Notes: generated from the letters alone by a model not told the origin. Positions 24,125-37,703 are shown, counted from the stretch's first letter. The stretch: DNA of 64,000 nucleotides from VAYN01 sp963702075 (GCA_963702075.1 OY969703.1:496001-560000), one strand, 5' to 3'. Numbers and translations are program-made.

Positions 24125-25399
24125 TCAACTGGGGATGCGGTCGACGGCGCGGGCGGCGATGTCGGTACGGATCTGCATTCCCTCGAAGGAGATCCGGCGG
24201 GCTGCATCGTACGCACGATCGCGCGCCTCGGCGGGACTGTTACCCAGCCCGGTCACGTTCAGCACCCGGCCGCCGGCGGTGATGATCTCGCCGTCGCGCT
24301 CGGCGGTGCCGGCATGGGTGATCTCGGCGATCTCCGCGGCCTCGGCGAGACCGTGGATGACGTCGCCCTTCGAGGAGGACTCGGGGTAGCCGGCGGAGGC
24401 GAGGACGACGGTCACCGCCCAGTCGTCGGCGAACTCAGCTGACATTCCGGTAAGACCGCCCGGTTCACCGGCGGCGAGGAAGAGCTCGGCGAGGTCGGTG
24501 CGCAGCCGCGGCAGCACCGCCTGCGTCTCGGGGTCGCCGAAGCGGGCGTTGAACTCGAGCACCTTCGGCCCGTCGGCGGTCAACATCAGCCCCGCGTAGA
24601 GGATGCCGTGGAAGGGCGCGCCGCGCGCGGCCATCGCCACCACCACCGGTCGGTGCACCAGCTCGACGATCTCCTCGACCTCGGCGGCGCCGAAGCCGGG
24701 CACGGGGGAGTAGCTGCCCATGCCGCCCGTGTTGGGGCCGCGGTCGCCGTCGAAGATCCGCTTGTAGTCCTGAGCGGGCGCCAGCGGGATCACGTTCTCG
24801 CCGTCGCAGAGGGCCAGCAGCGAGAGCTCTTCGCCCGCGAGGAAGTCCTCCATCACCACCGTCGTGGAGCCGAAGCGCCGCTCGGTGAAGAAGACGTCGA
24901 GCGCCTCCCGCGCCTCCGTCTCGCTCGGGCAGATGATCACGCCCTTGCCCGCGGCGAGGCCGTCGGCCTTGAGCACGGTCGGGAAAGAGGCTTGCGCCAG
25001 CTGCGCGTCGGCCTCCTCGCGGCTGCGCAGGAGCGCGTGGCCGGCGGTCGGCACCCCGGCCTCCTCCATCAGCTCCTTGGCGAAGGCCTTCGACCCCTCG
25101 ATCTCCGCTGCGGCTTTGCGCGGGCCGAAGGCGGCGATGCCAGCCGCCTCGAGCGCGTCGACGGCACCGGCGACCAGCCCCGCCTCGGGGCCGATCGCGA
25201 CCAGGTCGATGCCGTAGCTCTTGGCCGCGGCGACGATCGCCGCCGCATCGTCGGCGGCCACGTCAGTGAGGCAATCCGCGTCGGCGGCGATCCCCGCGTT
25301 GCCCGGCGCGCAGAGCACGTCGGTGACCTGCGGCGAACGCCACAGCGCCTTCACGATCGCGTGCTCGCGACCCCCTCCGCCGACTACGAGAACCTTCAA
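24125..25399 (-). CDS. purD: Phosphoribosylamine-glycine ligase PurD
   Basis: This 424-residue ATP-grasp enzyme joins glycine to phosphoribosylamine. Its N-terminus MKVLVVGGGGREHAI, the ATP-grasp segments KADGLAAGKGVIIC and MEDFLAGEELS, the DRGPNTGGMGSYSPVP loop and FNARFGDPETQ are diagnostic. It is followed 62 bp later by purE, and preceded by the GYD gene 10 bp upstream on the same strand. Confidence 0.96.
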   Translation of the reverse strand: MKVLVVGGGGREHAIVKALWRSPQVTDVLCAPGNAGIAADADCLTDVAADDAAAIVAAAKSYGIDLVAIGPEAGLVAGAVDALEAAGIAAFGPRKAAAEIEGSKAFAKELMEEAGVPTAGHALLRSREEADAQLAQASFPTVLKADGLAAGKGVIICPSETEAREALDVFFTERRFGSTTVVMEDFLAGEELSLLALCDGENVIPLAPAQDYKRIFDGDRGPNTGGMGSYSPVPGFGAAEVEEIVELVHRPVVVAMAARGAPFHGILYAGLMLTADGPKVLEFNARFGDPETQAVLPRLRTDLAELFLAAGEPGGLTGMSAEFADDWAVTVVLASAGYPESSSKGDVIHGLAEAAEIAEITHAGTAERDGEIITAGGRVLNVTGLGNSPAEARDRAYDAARRISFEGMQIRTDIAARAVDRIPS

Positions 25400-25409
25400 G
25401 AGCGTCGAC

Positions 25410-25691
25410 CTAGAGTGAGGAAGAGAGATCCTCGGCCGGGATTGCGGCGAGGGTTTGGCTGGTCATCGTTCCGCGCGAGCCGAGCTCGACCGAGACCTTG
25501 GCCATCGTCTTCTCGTCGGGAGCCTCGACCACGGTCACGAAGTCGTACTGTCCCAACGTCGCGTACTGCGAGACGACCTTGACCCCCATCTGCTCGACCT
25601 CCCGGTTCACCTCCGCGATCCGCCCGGGATGGTTCTTAAGCGTCCGCACACCCTCCGCGGTCAAGTTCGTAAGCATCAAAAACGTAGGCAT
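25410..25691 (-). CDS. GYD-domain protein
   Basis: This 93-residue ferredoxin-like alpha-beta protein begins MPTFLMLTNLTAEGVRT and carries the defining motif as TLGQYDFVTVVEAPDE (GxYD). The family is widespread and of unknown function; a dimeric small-molecule-binding or regulatory role is often assumed. It lies 10 bp upstream of purD on the same strand and is probably the first gene of that purine transcript. Confidence 0.85.
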   Translation of the reverse strand: MPTFLMLTNLTAEGVRTLKNHPGRIAEVNREVEQMGVKVVSQYATLGQYDFVTVVEAPDEKTMAKVSVELGSRGTMTSQTLAAIPAEDLSSSL

Positions 25692-25804
25692 CTCCGCTCC
25701 TCCAAAGGTCTCGATGGCCGTCAGCCCAAAGCTACCCGCTCAGCCGGGATTCGGGCGCGCTCCTGAACAACCCGCGCCGGTAAACGGCTTAGGGCTAGAC
25801 AGAT

Positions 25805-25845
25805 AGCTGTTCCTTTTGCCTGTATAGCGAGCAAAAAGAACAGCT
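25805..25845. repeat. Dispersed palindromic repeat, copy 2
   Basis: The 15-nt arms AGCTGTTCCTTTTGC (25805-25819) and GCAAAAAGAACAGCT (25831-25845) are complementary except at one position. Outside the loop the element matches copy 1 at 14035-14071, and both copies share the flanking bases GCTAAC. It stands in the 259-bp gap downstream of the lytic transglycosylase gene; nothing else is seen in that gap. Confidence 0.75.
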
Positions 25846-25950
25846 AACTCTTCAGCTGAGAGAAGGCTCCAAGGTCTCAGCGAATCGGCTTACCTAGAGG
25901 CCAGCAACCCAGGGAGGTCAGGGGACACCCATCCCTCCCTACAAGAGCGG

Positions 25951-27672
25951 CTAGTACCCAGGCGGATGCCGCACGACGAAGCCTTCGGGGTACGGAGGCT
26001 CGGTGTGCCAGCGCGGCCCGGTTCCTTCGGCGTCCCCAACCGTGTCCCAGCGCAGCCCGGCAACCTCCATGTACGTGTGGGTGGCGCTGGCGTAGATCGT
26101 GATCCAGCGGCCGGGGCCGGGTTCGCCGTAGCTCTCCAGCGAGCCGGAGGTAAGGGGGGTGTCGAGGAGGCCGCCGCCGTAGAGGGCGAAGGAGACGGCG
26201 CCGGAGCAGTCGTAGCCGTAGGAGTACCAGGAGCCGTGGCCGCCGCCCCAGACGTAGGGGGTGTCGGCGATCGAGTTGGCGGCGGCGATCACGGCCTTGA
26301 TCGCGGGCGGGGCGCGGCGCGGCGCGGCGGCGAGGCCTTCGGGGGTGAGGACGGAGCTCGCGCCCGGCGCTTCGAAGCCGGTCGCCAGCGGCGCGATCCG
26401 CCAGTCGATGTAGCGGACTTTGCAGCCGCCTTCGATTTCGCCGGCCTCGTGCATGACCTCCTGGACGTACCACTCGGCCTGGTTGTGGGTGAAGACGCCG
26501 GCCTGGATGCTGCCGCGCGACCAGAGCATCCGTGCCAGCGTCGCCGCCGAGTCGGCGATGTCGCTGTGGCGGACCTTGCCGTCGTTGTCGCCGTCGACCG
26601 CGTAGCGATGCCACTCCATCGGGTCGAGCCCGAGCGCGCCTTCGGTGTTCAGCAGGTGCTTGCTCATGCCGCGGCCGAAGCTCGACTCCAGCCGCGCGAT
26701 CGCCGCCAGGGTCCAGACGCCGCGCTTGCCGAGTTCGTAGCGCGCGGCCGCGTCCTCGAAGGCCTGGAGGTATTCCTCCGGAATCCTGTGCTTCCAGTCA
26801 GGCGCCGCTTCGCAGGTCATAACCGGGATCTGGGGGCCAAGACCGATCGCGCTGAAGGAGTTGCTGCCGACTTCGTCGGCGTAGCAGCCGGCGTTGGCGA
26901 GCACCTCTTCGACGTACCAATCGGCGTGGTTGTAGGCGAAGATCGCGCCGTAGGTGTCGGCCGGCATCCCCGCCGCTTTCAGGTAGCCGGCGGCGGCGTA
27001 GATCGCGTCTTCGGGATTGTTCGGGTCGGCGACCCCGTCGCCGTTGGCGTCGACGCCGTAAGTGGTCCAGGTTTCCGGCATGAACTGCATCCAGCCCTCT
27101 GCGCCGGCTGAAGAGGGACCGAGGTTGGTGCCGAACGCGGTCTCGACCGCGTTGATCCCGGCGAGGACGGCCGGCCCCTGCGGCCCCAGCCCGTACTTGG
27201 CCGAGGCGCTCTGGTAGATCGGGATCAGGACCGGCGGCACGCCGCTGATCGCGCAGCTCGAGGCCGGCAGCGAAGGGATCGCGAAGGCGGTCGAGCCCGG
27301 CGCCGAGGCGGCGCCGACGGGGGTTTCGGTTTCGGTGCCTGCCGGCGCCGTGCCCCCGGTGCCCGAGTTGCCACTGCCGGCGTCGACGCCGCCGCTGGGA
27401 GGCGGGGTGTGGGTCGCCGGCGGCAAAGGCGAGACCAGCGTCGCTCCATGCTTGACGGTCGGTTCTTCGGCCGGCGGCGGCACGAAGTGTTCGGCCGGTT
27501 CCGGGGCGACCGGCGTAGTCGCAGCCGGAGCCGCGGCAGCTTCGGTAGTCGTTTCGCCCGCCGGCACCGCCGCCGTTTCAGCTTCGGCCCGCGCGACCGC
27601 GACCGGGACGGTCAGTGCTATCAGCGCCGCCGCGGTCGCCAGGACCGCCCTGATCTTCCCCGTCCGCTTCAT
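25951..27672 (-). CDS. Secreted peptidoglycan hydrolase: two MltB-like domains plus an NlpC/P60-like domain
   Basis: This 573-residue protein has a signal peptide (MKRTGKIR, hydrophobic core, cleavage near ARA-EAE). A Pro/Thr/Gly-rich linker runs to about residue 140. The first lytic-transglycosylase (SLT/MltB-type) domain spans about 146-262, with catalytic Glu in INAVETAFG and GWMQFMPETW. A second, more divergent one spans about 292-415 (Glu in IARLESSFG). The C-terminal domain (about 455-573) is NlpC/P60-like: YDCSGAVSFAL gives the cysteine nucleophile and ATHTYMEV the histidine. It should cut both glycan strands and stem peptides outside the membrane. The start overlaps the upstream gene's stop (TGATG), so the pair is co-expressed. 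Confidence 0.85.
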   Translation of the reverse strand: MKRTGKIRAVLATAAALIALTVPVAVARAEAETAAVPAGETTTEAAAAPAATTPVAPEPAEHFVPPPAEEPTVKHGATLVSPLPPATHTPPPSGGVDAGSGNSGTGGTAPAGTETETPVGAASAPGSTAFAIPSLPASSCAISGVPPVLIPIYQSASAKYGLGPQGPAVLAGINAVETAFGTNLGPSSAGAEGWMQFMPETWTTYGVDANGDGVADPNNPEDAIYAAAGYLKAAGMPADTYGAIFAYNHADWYVEEVLANAGCYADEVGSNSFSAIGLGPQIPVMTCEAAPDWKHRIPEEYLQAFEDAAARYELGKRGVWTLAAIARLESSFGRGMSKHLLNTEGALGLDPMEWHRYAVDGDNDGKVRHSDIADSAATLARMLWSRGSIQAGVFTHNQAEWYVQEVMHEAGEIEGGCKVRYIDWRIAPLATGFEAPGASSVLTPEGLAAAPRRAPPAIKAVIAAANSIADTPYVWGGGHGSWYSYGYDCSGAVSFALYGGGLLDTPLTSGSLESYGEPGPGRWITIYASATHTYMEVAGLRWDTVGDAEGTGPRWHTEPPYPEGFVVRHPPGY

Positions 27673-28559
27673 CAGCCGAGGACGTTGGTGACGCGCCAGC
27701 CTTCGTGTTTCAGCTGTTCCAATTCCAGCCGCAGCTCGCTGGTCACACCCACCCGCAGCAGCGAGACGCTGAGCGGGTAGATCGTTCCGTGCGAGGGGGC
27801 GGGAACGATGTTGAGGACTTTTGCCTTCGGGACCTTCAATCCGGCGGGCTGCCGCGGCGGGCGGCGCATGAGGGCTTTGGTCAGCTCTGAGGTCGCGGTC
27901 GCCTCGAAGGCTTCGCGGACGGTGGTTTCGTCACCGCCGGTCTCGTAGACGACGAAGGCGGCGGCGAACTTGCGGGCGACCGCGATCGCTGCCGGGCCGG
28001 CCGGTGGACCGTCGGGGACGTCCGCGGGCTGGGCGCGGGAGGCCGCGGCGTCGGTGGGCTGGGCGCCAGGGGAGGAAGTGATCGTGTCGGTGGCGGGGTC
28101 ACCGGTGTTGGGCGCGGAAGTGCCGGAGGCGCCGGCGCTGCCTTCGATCCCCTGCGACTGCCCGACCTTCTCCGCTCCGGCGGCCGGCTTGAAGACCGGC
28201 GCGGCGCCGTGCAGGGTCGGCTCCGGCTTCGCCTTGGGCTGGGCTTTCGGCGGGGTCACAACGGTCGCCGGCGCCGGCTCAGGCGCCGTGGCGACGGCGC
28301 TCGCCTGTTGCGTCGACGAGTCGCCGCCGAACGGAGAAAAAACGCCGATGACGAGGGTGATCGCGAGCGCGGTGCCGGCGACCAGTGCCACCCGACCGGT
28401 GTCGCTCAGTCCCAGCAGCCAGTCGGCCACCGGCCAGGTGACGTGCTCGCGCGTGGCCAGCGAGACGTCCTCAACCGCCTCGCGGGACCGCTGCGACGAG
28501 CGGGCGCGCGGCAGCCGCGGCCTTCTGACCTTCTTGACTTTCATCAGTTTTGTAAACAC
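27672..28559 (-). CDS. Single-pass membrane protein, partner of the cell-wall hydrolase
   Basis: This 295-residue protein has a basic cytoplasmic N-terminus (VKKVRRPRLPRA), one transmembrane helix at about 58-78, a Pro/Ala/Thr-rich external linker and a C-terminal domain of about 110 residues starting near AIAVARKFAAAFVVYETG. That domain resembles the NTF2-like fold of VirB8/TcpC-type conjugation proteins, but this is weak inference. It overlaps the downstream hydrolase gene by one base. Start is GTG at 28559 or ATG at 28544; neither has a clear ribosome-binding site. A cell-envelope or transfer apparatus role is possible. Confidence 0.6.
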   Translation of the reverse strand: MFTKLMKVKKVRRPRLPRARSSQRSREAVEDVSLATREHVTWPVADWLLGLSDTGRVALVAGTALAITLVIGVFSPFGGDSSTQQASAVATAPEPAPATVVTPPKAQPKAKPEPTLHGAAPVFKPAAGAEKVGQSQGIEGSAGASGTSAPNTGDPATDTITSSPGAQPTDAAASRAQPADVPDGPPAGPAAIAVARKFAAAFVVYETGGDETTVREAFEATATSELTKALMRRPPRQPAGLKVPKAKVLNIVPAPSHGTIYPLSVSLLRVGVTSELRLELEQLKHEGWRVTNVLG

Positions 28560-28685
28560 GACGTGACTAGCTTAGAAGCGATTGGGGCCTAGTTTCGACA
28601 CTTACCTAAAGACCTCCTATGAGGAGATCGCAACTCTTCTCCCAGTGTCGGCAGCCGCGGCCGCGAAAATGAGCCCTGAAGCGCT

Positions 28686-31273
<2,588 letters not shown>

Positions 31274-31274
<1 letters not shown>

Positions 31275-31606
31275 CAGCCCTCTTCTCCGTTCTCGAGTCG
31301 TTTGCGCAGCCGCTCGTTTTCGGCCCGCAGCCGCTGCACCTGAGCTTCCAGCGCCAGCACCGTTTCCACCCCGGCCAGGTTCAGCCCTTCGGCGGTCATC
31401 TGCTGGATCCGCCGCAGCCGCTCGACGTCGCGCTGGGAGTAGAGGCGGGTGTTCTTCGGCGAGCGTTTCGGCGCGATCAGCCCCCGCTGCTCGTAGATCC
31501 GCAGCGTCTGCGGGTGCATCTCCGCCAGTTCGGCGGCGACCGAGATCATGAACACTCCCTGGTCCTGGTCGAAGGTCGCCTTCACCTGGCGCCGGAAGGT
31601 CGCCAT
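31274..31606 (-). CDS. hspR: HspR, MerR-type heat-shock repressor
   Basis: This 110-residue MerR-family protein has the recognition region AELAEMHPQTLRIYEQRGLI and the following NTRLYSQRDVERL wing, then a leucine-rich coiled-coil tail (VQRLRAENERLRKRL). HspR represses dnaK operons through HAIR operators with DnaK as co-repressor. The ATG at 31606 overlaps the dnaJ stop (TGATG), and its stop overlaps clpB likewise. A clear HAIR site is not seen upstream of dnaK (see the promoter entry), so the operator may be diverged. Confidence 0.92.
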
Positions 31607-32712
31607 CAGCGCGCCGCCTTTCGCAGCAGCTCGGCCCGCGGGTCGCCGCCGTTCAGCGTCTCGGCGAGCTCGTCGACCGCCTTCAGTTGGTCCTCGCTCA
31701 ACTCCGTCGGCATCGCGATCTCGAGCCGGTAGCGGATGTCGCCGTGGCCGCCCCGTTTCTTGGGCGGGCCCTCTCCGCGCAGTCGCTGGATCGTCCCGTG
31801 TTTGGTCCCCGGCGCGACCTTGATCTTCTTCGTCCCGGCCAGCGTCGGCACCTCGATCGTGCCGCCGCGCAGCGCCTCCGGCACGGTGATCGGCACCGTC
31901 ACCTCGAGGTTGCCGTCGTCGAGTCGCTTGAAGACCGGGGAGGAGGCGACGCGGGTGGTCACGTAGAGGTCGCCCGGCGGACCGCCGCGGGGGCCGTCCT
32001 CGCCCTTGCCGGCGAGGCGGATGCGGCTGCCGTCCTTGACCCCGGCGGGGACGTTGACTTTGTAGCGCTTGGTCTGCTGGGTGAGGCCGGAGCCGCCGCA
32101 GGTCGGGCAGGGGTCCTCGATCACCTGGCCGGCGCCGCCGCACTGCGGGCAGGGCTGGCTGATCGAGAAGAGGCCCTGGCCCTGGGACTCGACGCCGCGG
32201 CCTTCGCAGCGCGGGCAGGTGGTGGGGGAGGTGCCCGGTTTGGCGCCGCTGCCGTGGCAGGTGGCGCAGCGGGATGACTTGGGGACCGTGACGCTGATCT
32301 GGGCGCCGTTGATCGCCTGGTCGAAGCTCAGCGGCACTTCGGTCTCGAGGTCGCGTCCTCGCACCTGCTGGGACTGGGGGCGGCCACCGCGGTTGAACAT
32401 GCCGCCGAGGATGTCGCCGAAGTCGAAGCCGCCGAAGCCGCCGGCCTGGCCGGCAGGCCCACCGCCGCCGAAGGGGTTGCCGCCGCCACCGAAGCCGGCG
32501 AAAGCGCCGCCCTCGTCGTACTCCTTGCGCTTCTCGGGATCGCCGAGGACGTCGTGGGCGGCGGAGATTTCCTTGAATTTCTCCTCCGCCGCCGCATCGC
32601 CCGGGTTGCGGTCAGGGTGATATTTCCGGGCAAGTTTCCGGTACGCCTTCTTGATCTCCTCGTCAGAAGCCTTCTTCGAGACGCCCAACGTCTTGTAGAG
32701 CTCGTCAGCCAC
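31606..32712 (-). CDS. dnaJ: Chaperone DnaJ
   Basis: This 368-residue type I J-protein stimulates DnaK ATPase. It has the J domain (about 1-70, HPD motif in ARKYHPDRNPG), a Gly/Phe-rich linker, and four zinc-finger repeats CATCHGSG, CPRCEGRG, CPQCGGAG and CPTCGGSG, followed by the C-terminal substrate-binding domains. It sits 7 bp downstream of grpE. Confidence 0.97.
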   Translation of the reverse strand: MADELYKTLGVSKKASDEEIKKAYRKLARKYHPDRNPGDAAAEEKFKEISAAHDVLGDPEKRKEYDEGGAFAGFGGGGNPFGGGGPAGQAGGFGGFDFGDILGGMFNRGGRPQSQQVRGRDLETEVPLSFDQAINGAQISVTVPKSSRCATCHGSGAKPGTSPTTCPRCEGRGVESQGQGLFSISQPCPQCGGAGQVIEDPCPTCGGSGLTQQTKRYKVNVPAGVKDGSRIRLAGKGEDGPRGGPPGDLYVTTRVASSPVFKRLDDGNLEVTVPITVPEALRGGTIEVPTLAGTKKIKVAPGTKHGTIQRLRGEGPPKKRGGHGDIRYRLEIAMPTELSEDQLKAVDELAETLNGGDPRAELLRKAAR

Positions 32713-32719
32713 TGATCTC

Positions 32720-33309
32720 CTAGCTGCTCACCACAACGCGCGCCGGCCGCACCAGCTGGTCGCCAAGCGCGTAGCCCTTCTGCAGAACCTCAACGACAAC
32801 CCCGCTTTCAGTTCCCTCAACCGGCTGAGTAGAGAGAGCCTCATGCAAAGTCGGGTCGAACTTCTCACCCTTCGGATCGACAGCCTCGACCCCGTTCCGC
32901 GACAACGTCTCGCGCAGCCCAGAGAGCACCATCTCGACCCCATCGCGCAGGGCATGACCATCCCCGTCAGCAGCCTCCAGCGCCCGCTCGAGATTGTCGA
33001 CCGCCTCGATCACTTCCCGAGCAACCGCAACCTTCCCGCGAGTCTGCGCCGCTTGCACGTCCGCGGCAGCCCGCTTACGAAAGTTCTCGAAGTCAGCCTT
33101 CGTCCGCCGAGCCAGTTCCAGGTACTCCTCTTTCTGCTGCTCAGCGTCAGCCAGCAGCTTCTCGAAGTCCTCCTCAACGGCCTGCGCTTGATCCGTATCT
33201 CCCGCGGGTGGCGACGATGCCGAGGACTCTCCCGGTAGGGAGAGCCCGGTATCGGAGACAGGACCCGCGGGCCGATCCCCTTCGCCCCTTAGGTCGTCCT
33301 GAGGAGCGC

Positions 33310-33313
<4 letters not shown>
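32720..33313 (-). CDS. grpE: GrpE nucleotide exchange factor
   Basis: This 197-residue GrpE has an acidic disordered N-terminus, a long coiled coil (EDFEKLLADAEQQKEEYLEL, RTKADFENFRKRA) and a C-terminal beta domain with GEKFDPTLHEAL and GYALGDQLVRPARVVVS, the family signature. The GTG start overlaps the dnaK stop (GTGA). Confidence 0.96.
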
Positions 33314-35199
<1,886 letters not shown>

Positions 35200-35253
35200 T
35201 TTTCCGCTTACCTCCAGGGGTTTCGTTATTCAAGCTCTTAAAATCTAAGTGCC

Positions 35254-35281
35254 AGTATGGCAGATCGTATTTCGATTTCAA
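35254..35281 (-). promoter_or_regulatory. Candidate dnaK promoter
   Basis: On the minus strand TTGAAA (35281-35276) and CATACT (35259-35254) are separated by 16 bases, a fair sigma-70-like match, about 55 bases before the dnaK start. Two TTCAAGC half-sites (35229-35235 and 35277-35283, plus strand) resemble halves of a HAIR operator. They are in direct rather than inverted orientation, so HspR binding here is uncertain. Confidence 0.35.
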
Positions 35282-35364
35282 GCCACTGTGCCTATAGTGA
35301 TCAACAGGAGGCGCCTTGACCAAACCGGTCCCTGGGGGAGGGGCCATGGACGAGGAGGAAGAAC

Positions 35365-36537
35365 TTGAGCACCGCACTGAACCGCCGACCGCTGGTAGCG
35401 TTGATCGCCGCCGTCTCGGTCCTGGCGCTGTTGCTGCCGAGCGCAGCTGCGGCCAAGAAGGACGACCACAGCGACAACGGCAAAGGCAAGGTCGTCTCGG
35501 TGATGACCCGCAACCTCTATCTCGGGGCCGACCTGGCACCGGCGATCGGGGCGCCGAGCCTGGAATCGTTCGTCGCCGCCAACGGCCAGATTCTGCGCGA
35601 AGTCACCGCCAACGACTTCCCGACCAGGGCCAAAGGACTGGCGCAGGAGATCCTCAGCGAGAAGCCCGATCTGGTCGGCCTGCAGGAGGTAGCGCTGTGG
35701 CGCACCGGACCGCCGGACCTGACGCCGGTCCTGACCGGGCAGCCGACGGCGACGACGGTCCGCTACGACTACCTCGCCGAACTCCTTGCCGAGCTGAACA
35801 AAGGTCCGGACCGCTACGAAGTCGTGGTCGTCCAGCCGGAGTTCGACCTCGAGGCGCCGGCTGACGAGAACGGCATTCCGAACGACGGGCCGAACCCGGC
35901 GATCGCCAACGCCGAGATCAACGGCCGGCTGACGATGCGCGACGTGATCCTCGCCCGCCGCGGCGCCGGCGTCGACACGAAAAATCCGCAGTCGGGGAAC
36001 TTCAAAGCCCTGCTGCAGGTGCCGATCCTCGGCAAAGCGCTGACGATCAAACGCGGCTGGACGGCGACCGACGCCCGCGTCCGCGGCAGCGGCTGGTTCC
36101 GCTTCGTCAACACCCACCTCGAGGCGTTCGACCCGGCGTTCCTGGTGCCGAGCATCCGTGCCTTGCAAGCCGCGGAGCTGGTGGCGCCAGGCGGTCCGGC
36201 CACGGGCAGCCTGCCGGTGGTCCTCGTCGGCGACCTCAACAGCGACGACGACACCGTCTCACCGGGCGACCAGCAGGCCTACCGCGTCCTCCTGGAAGCG
36301 GGCCTGGTCGAGCGCAGCACGAACAACCCGCTCGGCTGCTGCCTCAACTCGAGCCTGCTGGCCGAAGGAGCCGGGGGCAGCGTCTCCGACTTCGACCACC
36401 AGGTCGACCATGTGATGACGAACGACCCTGCCGGGATCAGCCTGGAGCGCTCGGAGGTGACGGGCCTGCTGCCGGTCAACGGCTTCTGGGACTCCGACCA
36501 CGCCGGGCTCTTCAGCGCCCTCAGGTTCAAGAGCTAA
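35365..36537 (+). CDS. Secreted endonuclease/exonuclease/phosphatase-family protein
   Basis: This 390-residue protein has a signal peptide (hydrophobic core ending near SAAAA-KKD) and an EEP-fold domain. The metal- and phosphate-site motifs MTRNLYLGAD, DLVGLQEVAL (catalytic Glu), VNTHLEAF, LVGDLNSDDD and the terminal SDHAGLFSAL are present. The family includes DNases, sphingomyelinases and phosphatases; an extracellular one with a long insert such as this could act on nucleic acids or lipids. The TTG at 35365 is chosen because AGGAGGAAG precedes it. It is divergent from dnaK. Confidence 0.85.
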   Translation: MSTALNRRPLVALIAAVSVLALLLPSAAAAKKDDHSDNGKGKVVSVMTRNLYLGADLAPAIGAPSLESFVAANGQILREVTANDFPTRAKGLAQEILSEKPDLVGLQEVALWRTGPPDLTPVLTGQPTATTVRYDYLAELLAELNKGPDRYEVVVVQPEFDLEAPADENGIPNDGPNPAIANAEINGRLTMRDVILARRGAGVDTKNPQSGNFKALLQVPILGKALTIKRGWTATDARVRGSGWFRFVNTHLEAFDPAFLVPSIRALQAAELVAPGGPATGSLPVVLVGDLNSDDDTVSPGDQQAYRVLLEAGLVERSTNNPLGCCLNSSLLAEGAGGSVSDFDHQVDHVMTNDPAGISLERSEVTGLLPVNGFWDSDHAGLFSALRFKS

Positions 36538-36550
36538 AACGCGTCTGGCG

Positions 36551-36578
36551 CGAGGGGGGCGGGCGACCGCCTCCCTCG
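36551..36578. terminator. Bidirectional terminator-like hairpin
   Basis: CGAGGGGGGCGG (36551-36562) pairs with CCGCCTCCCTCG (36567-36578), with one G-U and a GCGA tetraloop. It lies between the convergent ends of the secreted EEP gene and the cytochrome c gene. No long U-tract follows, as is usual in GC-rich actinobacteria. Confidence 0.65.
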
Positions 36579-36585
36579 TCTTCGC

Positions 36586-37008
36586 TCAGCCCTGGCCGGC
36601 GGTACGGCCGACGAATTCGGCCACTTCTTGGGCCTGCGATTCGTTCAGGATGCCGGCGGGCATGCGGCCCGGGGTGGAGCTGTTGACGCCGTTTTCGACC
36701 GCGTTGAGGACGCGCCCTTCGATCGCTTCCTCGCCTTCCTTGACTTTCTTCGCGTCGCCTTCCGGTGGCCCGGTGGGCGCCAGCAGTTCGTCGAGGTCGG
36801 GGGCGTAGTTGCCGTCGGTCCCGGCCGCGTACAGCGTGTGGCAGGTGCCGCAGTTGGTCTGGAACAGCGACTGCCCTTCCTTCAGGTTGGAAGCGACCTC
36901 CTGGTCGCCGCTGGAGGCGTCGCCCTTGGAGCGGAAGATCGCGAAGGGGATGACTACGGCGAGGACGAGGACGAGGATCCCGAACCAGATGAAGGTGCGC
37001 TTGCTCAT
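36586..37008 (-). CDS. Membrane-anchored c-type cytochrome
   Basis: This 140-residue protein has an uncleaved N-terminal transmembrane anchor (about 6-25) and a single heme c domain outside the membrane. The heme site is CGTCH (C53, C56, H57) and the likely Met axial ligand is M116 in PGRMPAG. It resembles the small CccA-type cytochromes that pass electrons to terminal oxidases. The start overlaps the nth stop (ATGA), so the two genes are co-transcribed although functionally unrelated. Confidence 0.9.
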   Translation of the reverse strand: MSKRTFIWFGILVLVLAVVIPFAIFRSKGDASSGDQEVASNLKEGQSLFQTNCGTCHTLYAAGTDGNYAPDLDELLAPTGPPEGDAKKVKEGEEAIEGRVLNAVENGVNSSTPGRMPAGILNESQAQEVAEFVGRTAGQG

Positions 37009-37703
37009 TTAGCGGCGCGGATACTAACGGCGCTCGTCCCCGCGCGGTTCTCCCGGTACCACGGGCACATGCGGCGCAGCGCGCACTCGCCGCAGCGCGG
37101 TTTCGGCCGGCAGACCGAGCGGCCATGCCGGATCAGGTTGACGTGGAACTCGTGCGCGTCCTCTGGCGGGACGATCGCCAGCATCTCGTCGTGGGCCTTC
37201 TCGAAGGAGGCTTTGGCCGGGAAGAGCCCGAGCCGGCCGCCGACCCGGTGGACGTGGACGTCGACCGGGATCTCCGGGATCCCCCAGGTGAAGATCAGCA
37301 CGCAGGCGGCGGTTTTGCGGCCGACGCCGGGCAGGTCGAGGAGGAACTCGAGCGACTCCTCGCGCGCCGCCGTCTCGGTCCAGTCGAGGTCAGGCGGGTC
37401 GCCGAGCCGTTCCAGGATCGCCTGGATCCGCGGCGCCTTCTGCTTCGCCAGGCCGCCGGGGCGGATCGCCTCCTCGAGCTCGCTCACCGGCGCGTCGCGC
37501 ACCTCCTCCCAGCTCGGGAAACGCTCCCGCAGGGCCGCGTAGGCGCGGTCGCGGTTGCGGTCGTTGGTGTGCTGGGAGAGCACGGTCTTGACCAGCTCGC
37601 CGACCGGGTCCCCGTGCGGTTCCTCTGCCGGCACCCCGTACATCTCCCGCAGCCGATCGCGAATTGCCCGCACCCGGCGGCGATCTGGACGTTTCCAGCT
37701 CAC
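37005..37703 (-). CDS. nth: Endonuclease III (DNA glycosylase/AP lyase)
   Basis: This 232-residue enzyme removes oxidised pyrimidines. The helix-hairpin-helix LPGVGRKTAACVL carries the catalytic lysine and PVDVHVHRVG the catalytic aspartate. Four cysteines near the C-terminus (CRPKPRCGECALRRMC) form the [4Fe-4S] site; the first spacing is five residues rather than the usual six. GTG is the start. Confidence 0.93.
   Translation of the reverse strand: MSWKRPDRRRVRAIRDRLREMYGVPAEEPHGDPVGELVKTVLSQHTNDRNRDRAYAALRERFPSWEEVRDAPVSELEEAIRPGGLAKQKAPRIQAILERLGDPPDLDWTETAAREESLEFLLDLPGVGRKTAACVLIFTWGIPEIPVDVHVHRVGGRLGLFPAKASFEKAHDEMLAIVPPEDAHEFHVNLIRHGRSVCRPKPRCGECALRRMCPWYRENRAGTSAVSIRAAK

Noticed and set aside
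35293..35298. TATAGT as a -10 box for the secreted EEP gene
   Set aside because: The hexamer is good, but no acceptable -35 hexamer lies at 16-18 bases, so I do not list it as a promoter.
35200..35364. HAIR operator (CTTGAGT-N7-ACTCAAG) for HspR before dnaK
   Set aside because: Only two separate, directly oriented TTCAAGC half-sites are present; no inverted pair with the right spacing was found.
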